In this document: piece after piece, positions 63,442-64,000 of the stretch
Position numbering within the stretch: the stretch's first letter is position 1
How the letters are laid out: every line of letters begins with the position of its first letter
From: Verrucomicrobiota bacterium
GTDB taxonomy: Bacteria > Verrucomicrobiota > Verrucomicrobiia > Limisphaerales > UBA9464
Length of the DNA: 64,000 bases
NCBI GenBank assembly: GCA_947454705.1
Contig: CANGKZ010000006.1
Span: forward strand, 1-64,000
Reading direction: 5' to 3'
Program-made: the position numbers and the translations under genes
The notes under the pieces: model-generated
What the model was told of the DNA's origin: nothing
The model's input: the letters and a program-made list of their open reading frames with translations, nothing else
Databases searched by the model: none

Positions 63442-64000
63442 TCATTTGATATGGTCCTGCAATGAGAAGATGGGCAGCAGCATGCCGATGAAAATGAATC
63501 CGATGAAGCCTGCAATGAGGAACAACATCAGGGGTTCGGCCAGGGCGACGGCGGCCTTCAGGTTTCGGTCGAGTTCGCTCTCGGTGACGTTCGCAATGCG
63601 GATCAATTCGATGTCGAGTCGTCCGCTTTCCTCGGCCACGGAGATCATTTCCATCACCGATCCGCTGAAGAGCGTGCGGCACTCGGCGAGGCTTTGGCCG
63701 AGGCGTCCGCCCTGCTGAACTTGGTCGATGGATTTCGACACGGCATCGACGAGGATCTGATTTCCGATCGAACGGCGCGAAACGTTGAGCGCCTGCACCA
63801 GCGGGACGTCGGCCCCGATGAGCGTGCCGAGCATGCGGCAGAAGCGGGCCATGGCGAAGCGGGCGCTGAGCGGTCCGACGATCGGAGCCTTGAGCGTGAG
63901 CCCCTCCCACACGCGGCGTCCATCGGCCGAAATGAACCACGTGCGAAGCAAAAACCCGGCGAGAACAAATCCGCCGAACACCAGGAGTCCGTACGAACGG
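63442..64000 (-). CDS. gspF: T2SS inner-membrane platform protein GspF, partial
   Basis: The C-terminal 185 or so codons are here; the frame stays open to the window edge (RSYGLLVFGGF...), so the start lies beyond 64000. It shows GspF/PilC motifs: LKAPIVGPLSARFAMARFCR, MLGTLIGADVPLVQALNVSR, SLAECRTLFSGSVMEMISV and a terminal membrane segment (LAEPLMLFLIAGFIGFIFIG) ending QDHIK. gspE is expected just outside. Confidence 0.9.
   Translation of the reverse strand, partial: RSYGLLVFGGFVLAGFLLRTWFISADGRRVWEGLTLKAPIVGPLSARFAMARFCRMLGTLIGADVPLVQALNVSRRSIGNQILVDAVSKSIDQVQQGGRLGQSLAECRTLFSGSVMEMISVAEESGRLDIELIRIANVTESELDRNLKAAVALAEPLMLFLIAGFIGFIFIGMLLPIFSLQDHIK

Overview
The window looks like chromosomal DNA from a high-GC member of the Verrucomicrobiota, probably the Pedosphaera/Limisphaera side. 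This is inference from gene content. The evidence is a DUF1549/DUF1553 plus DUF1501 pair, a DUF1080 secreted hydrolase, a PEP-CTERM protein, very large secreted proteins built from beta-sandwich repeats, and many short non-coding interspersed repeats between genes. No ribosomal RNA or named marker is present to fix the taxon. One tRNA (Arg-CCG) is present. There is no transposase, integrase, phage gene or CRISPR array.

Layout. (1) 0.5-6.5 kb: methionine salvage. A NIL-domain protein, a class I aminotransferase (candidate for the last step) and mtnA run rightward and converge on mtnC-mtnD-mtnB, which follow a Gfo/Idh oxidoreductase leftward. (2) 6.6-18.4 kb: a small zinc-ribbon membrane protein, a secreted dienelactone-hydrolase-like enzyme, a DUF1080 protein, a secreted orphan framed by 129-bp direct repeats, and a 2076-residue secreted protein with lectin, PA14, cohesin-like and dockerin modules. 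That last gene is framed by copies of a 188-bp element with terminal inverted repeats (three in tandem upstream, one downstream). (3) 18.4-28.4 kb, leftward: a 2-aminoethylphosphonate (AEP) catabolic cluster. It has phnW (AEP to phosphonoacetaldehyde), phnY (to phosphonoacetate) and phnA (to acetate plus phosphate). It also has two class III PLP enzymes, one a candidate for the hydroxy-AEP lyase PbfA, and two exported phosphoesterases that could release AEP from larger molecules. A TlpA-like thioredoxin lies upstream. (4) 28.8-35.6 kb: a polytopic membrane protein of unknown role, a GT9 glycosyltransferase, a lipoprotein with a GH31 glycosidase, and a RodZ-like HTH membrane protein. (5) 35.8-42 kb: tRNA-Arg, a propeller/cadherin secreted protein, a PEP-CTERM protein, and a YdeI-like protein with a short chlorite-dismutase-family heme protein. 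(6) 42.3-51.6 kb: the DUF1553/DUF1501 pair, an Ig-domain secreted protein, a DedA membrane domain fused to an ATP-grasp domain, a DinB-like protein and a class C beta-lactamase-like hydrolase. (7) 51.6-54.5 kb: a hybrid histidine kinase. (8) 54.6-64 kb, leftward: a type II secretion operon, gspF-G-H-I-J-K-L-M, a GspC-like gene, and a secretin divided between two genes. Most junctions overlap by 4 bp, and the operon ends in a strong hairpin. It continues past the right edge of the window.

Working together: the type II secretion operon is a plausible exporter for the large secreted proteins and hydrolases. The AEP cluster is the clearest self-contained metabolic system and its extra genes are the least explained. 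The split secretin, the DedA-ATP-grasp fusion, and the several families of palindromic or inverted-repeat elements are the other points worth following. Functional calls rest on motifs read by eye; no database search was possible.
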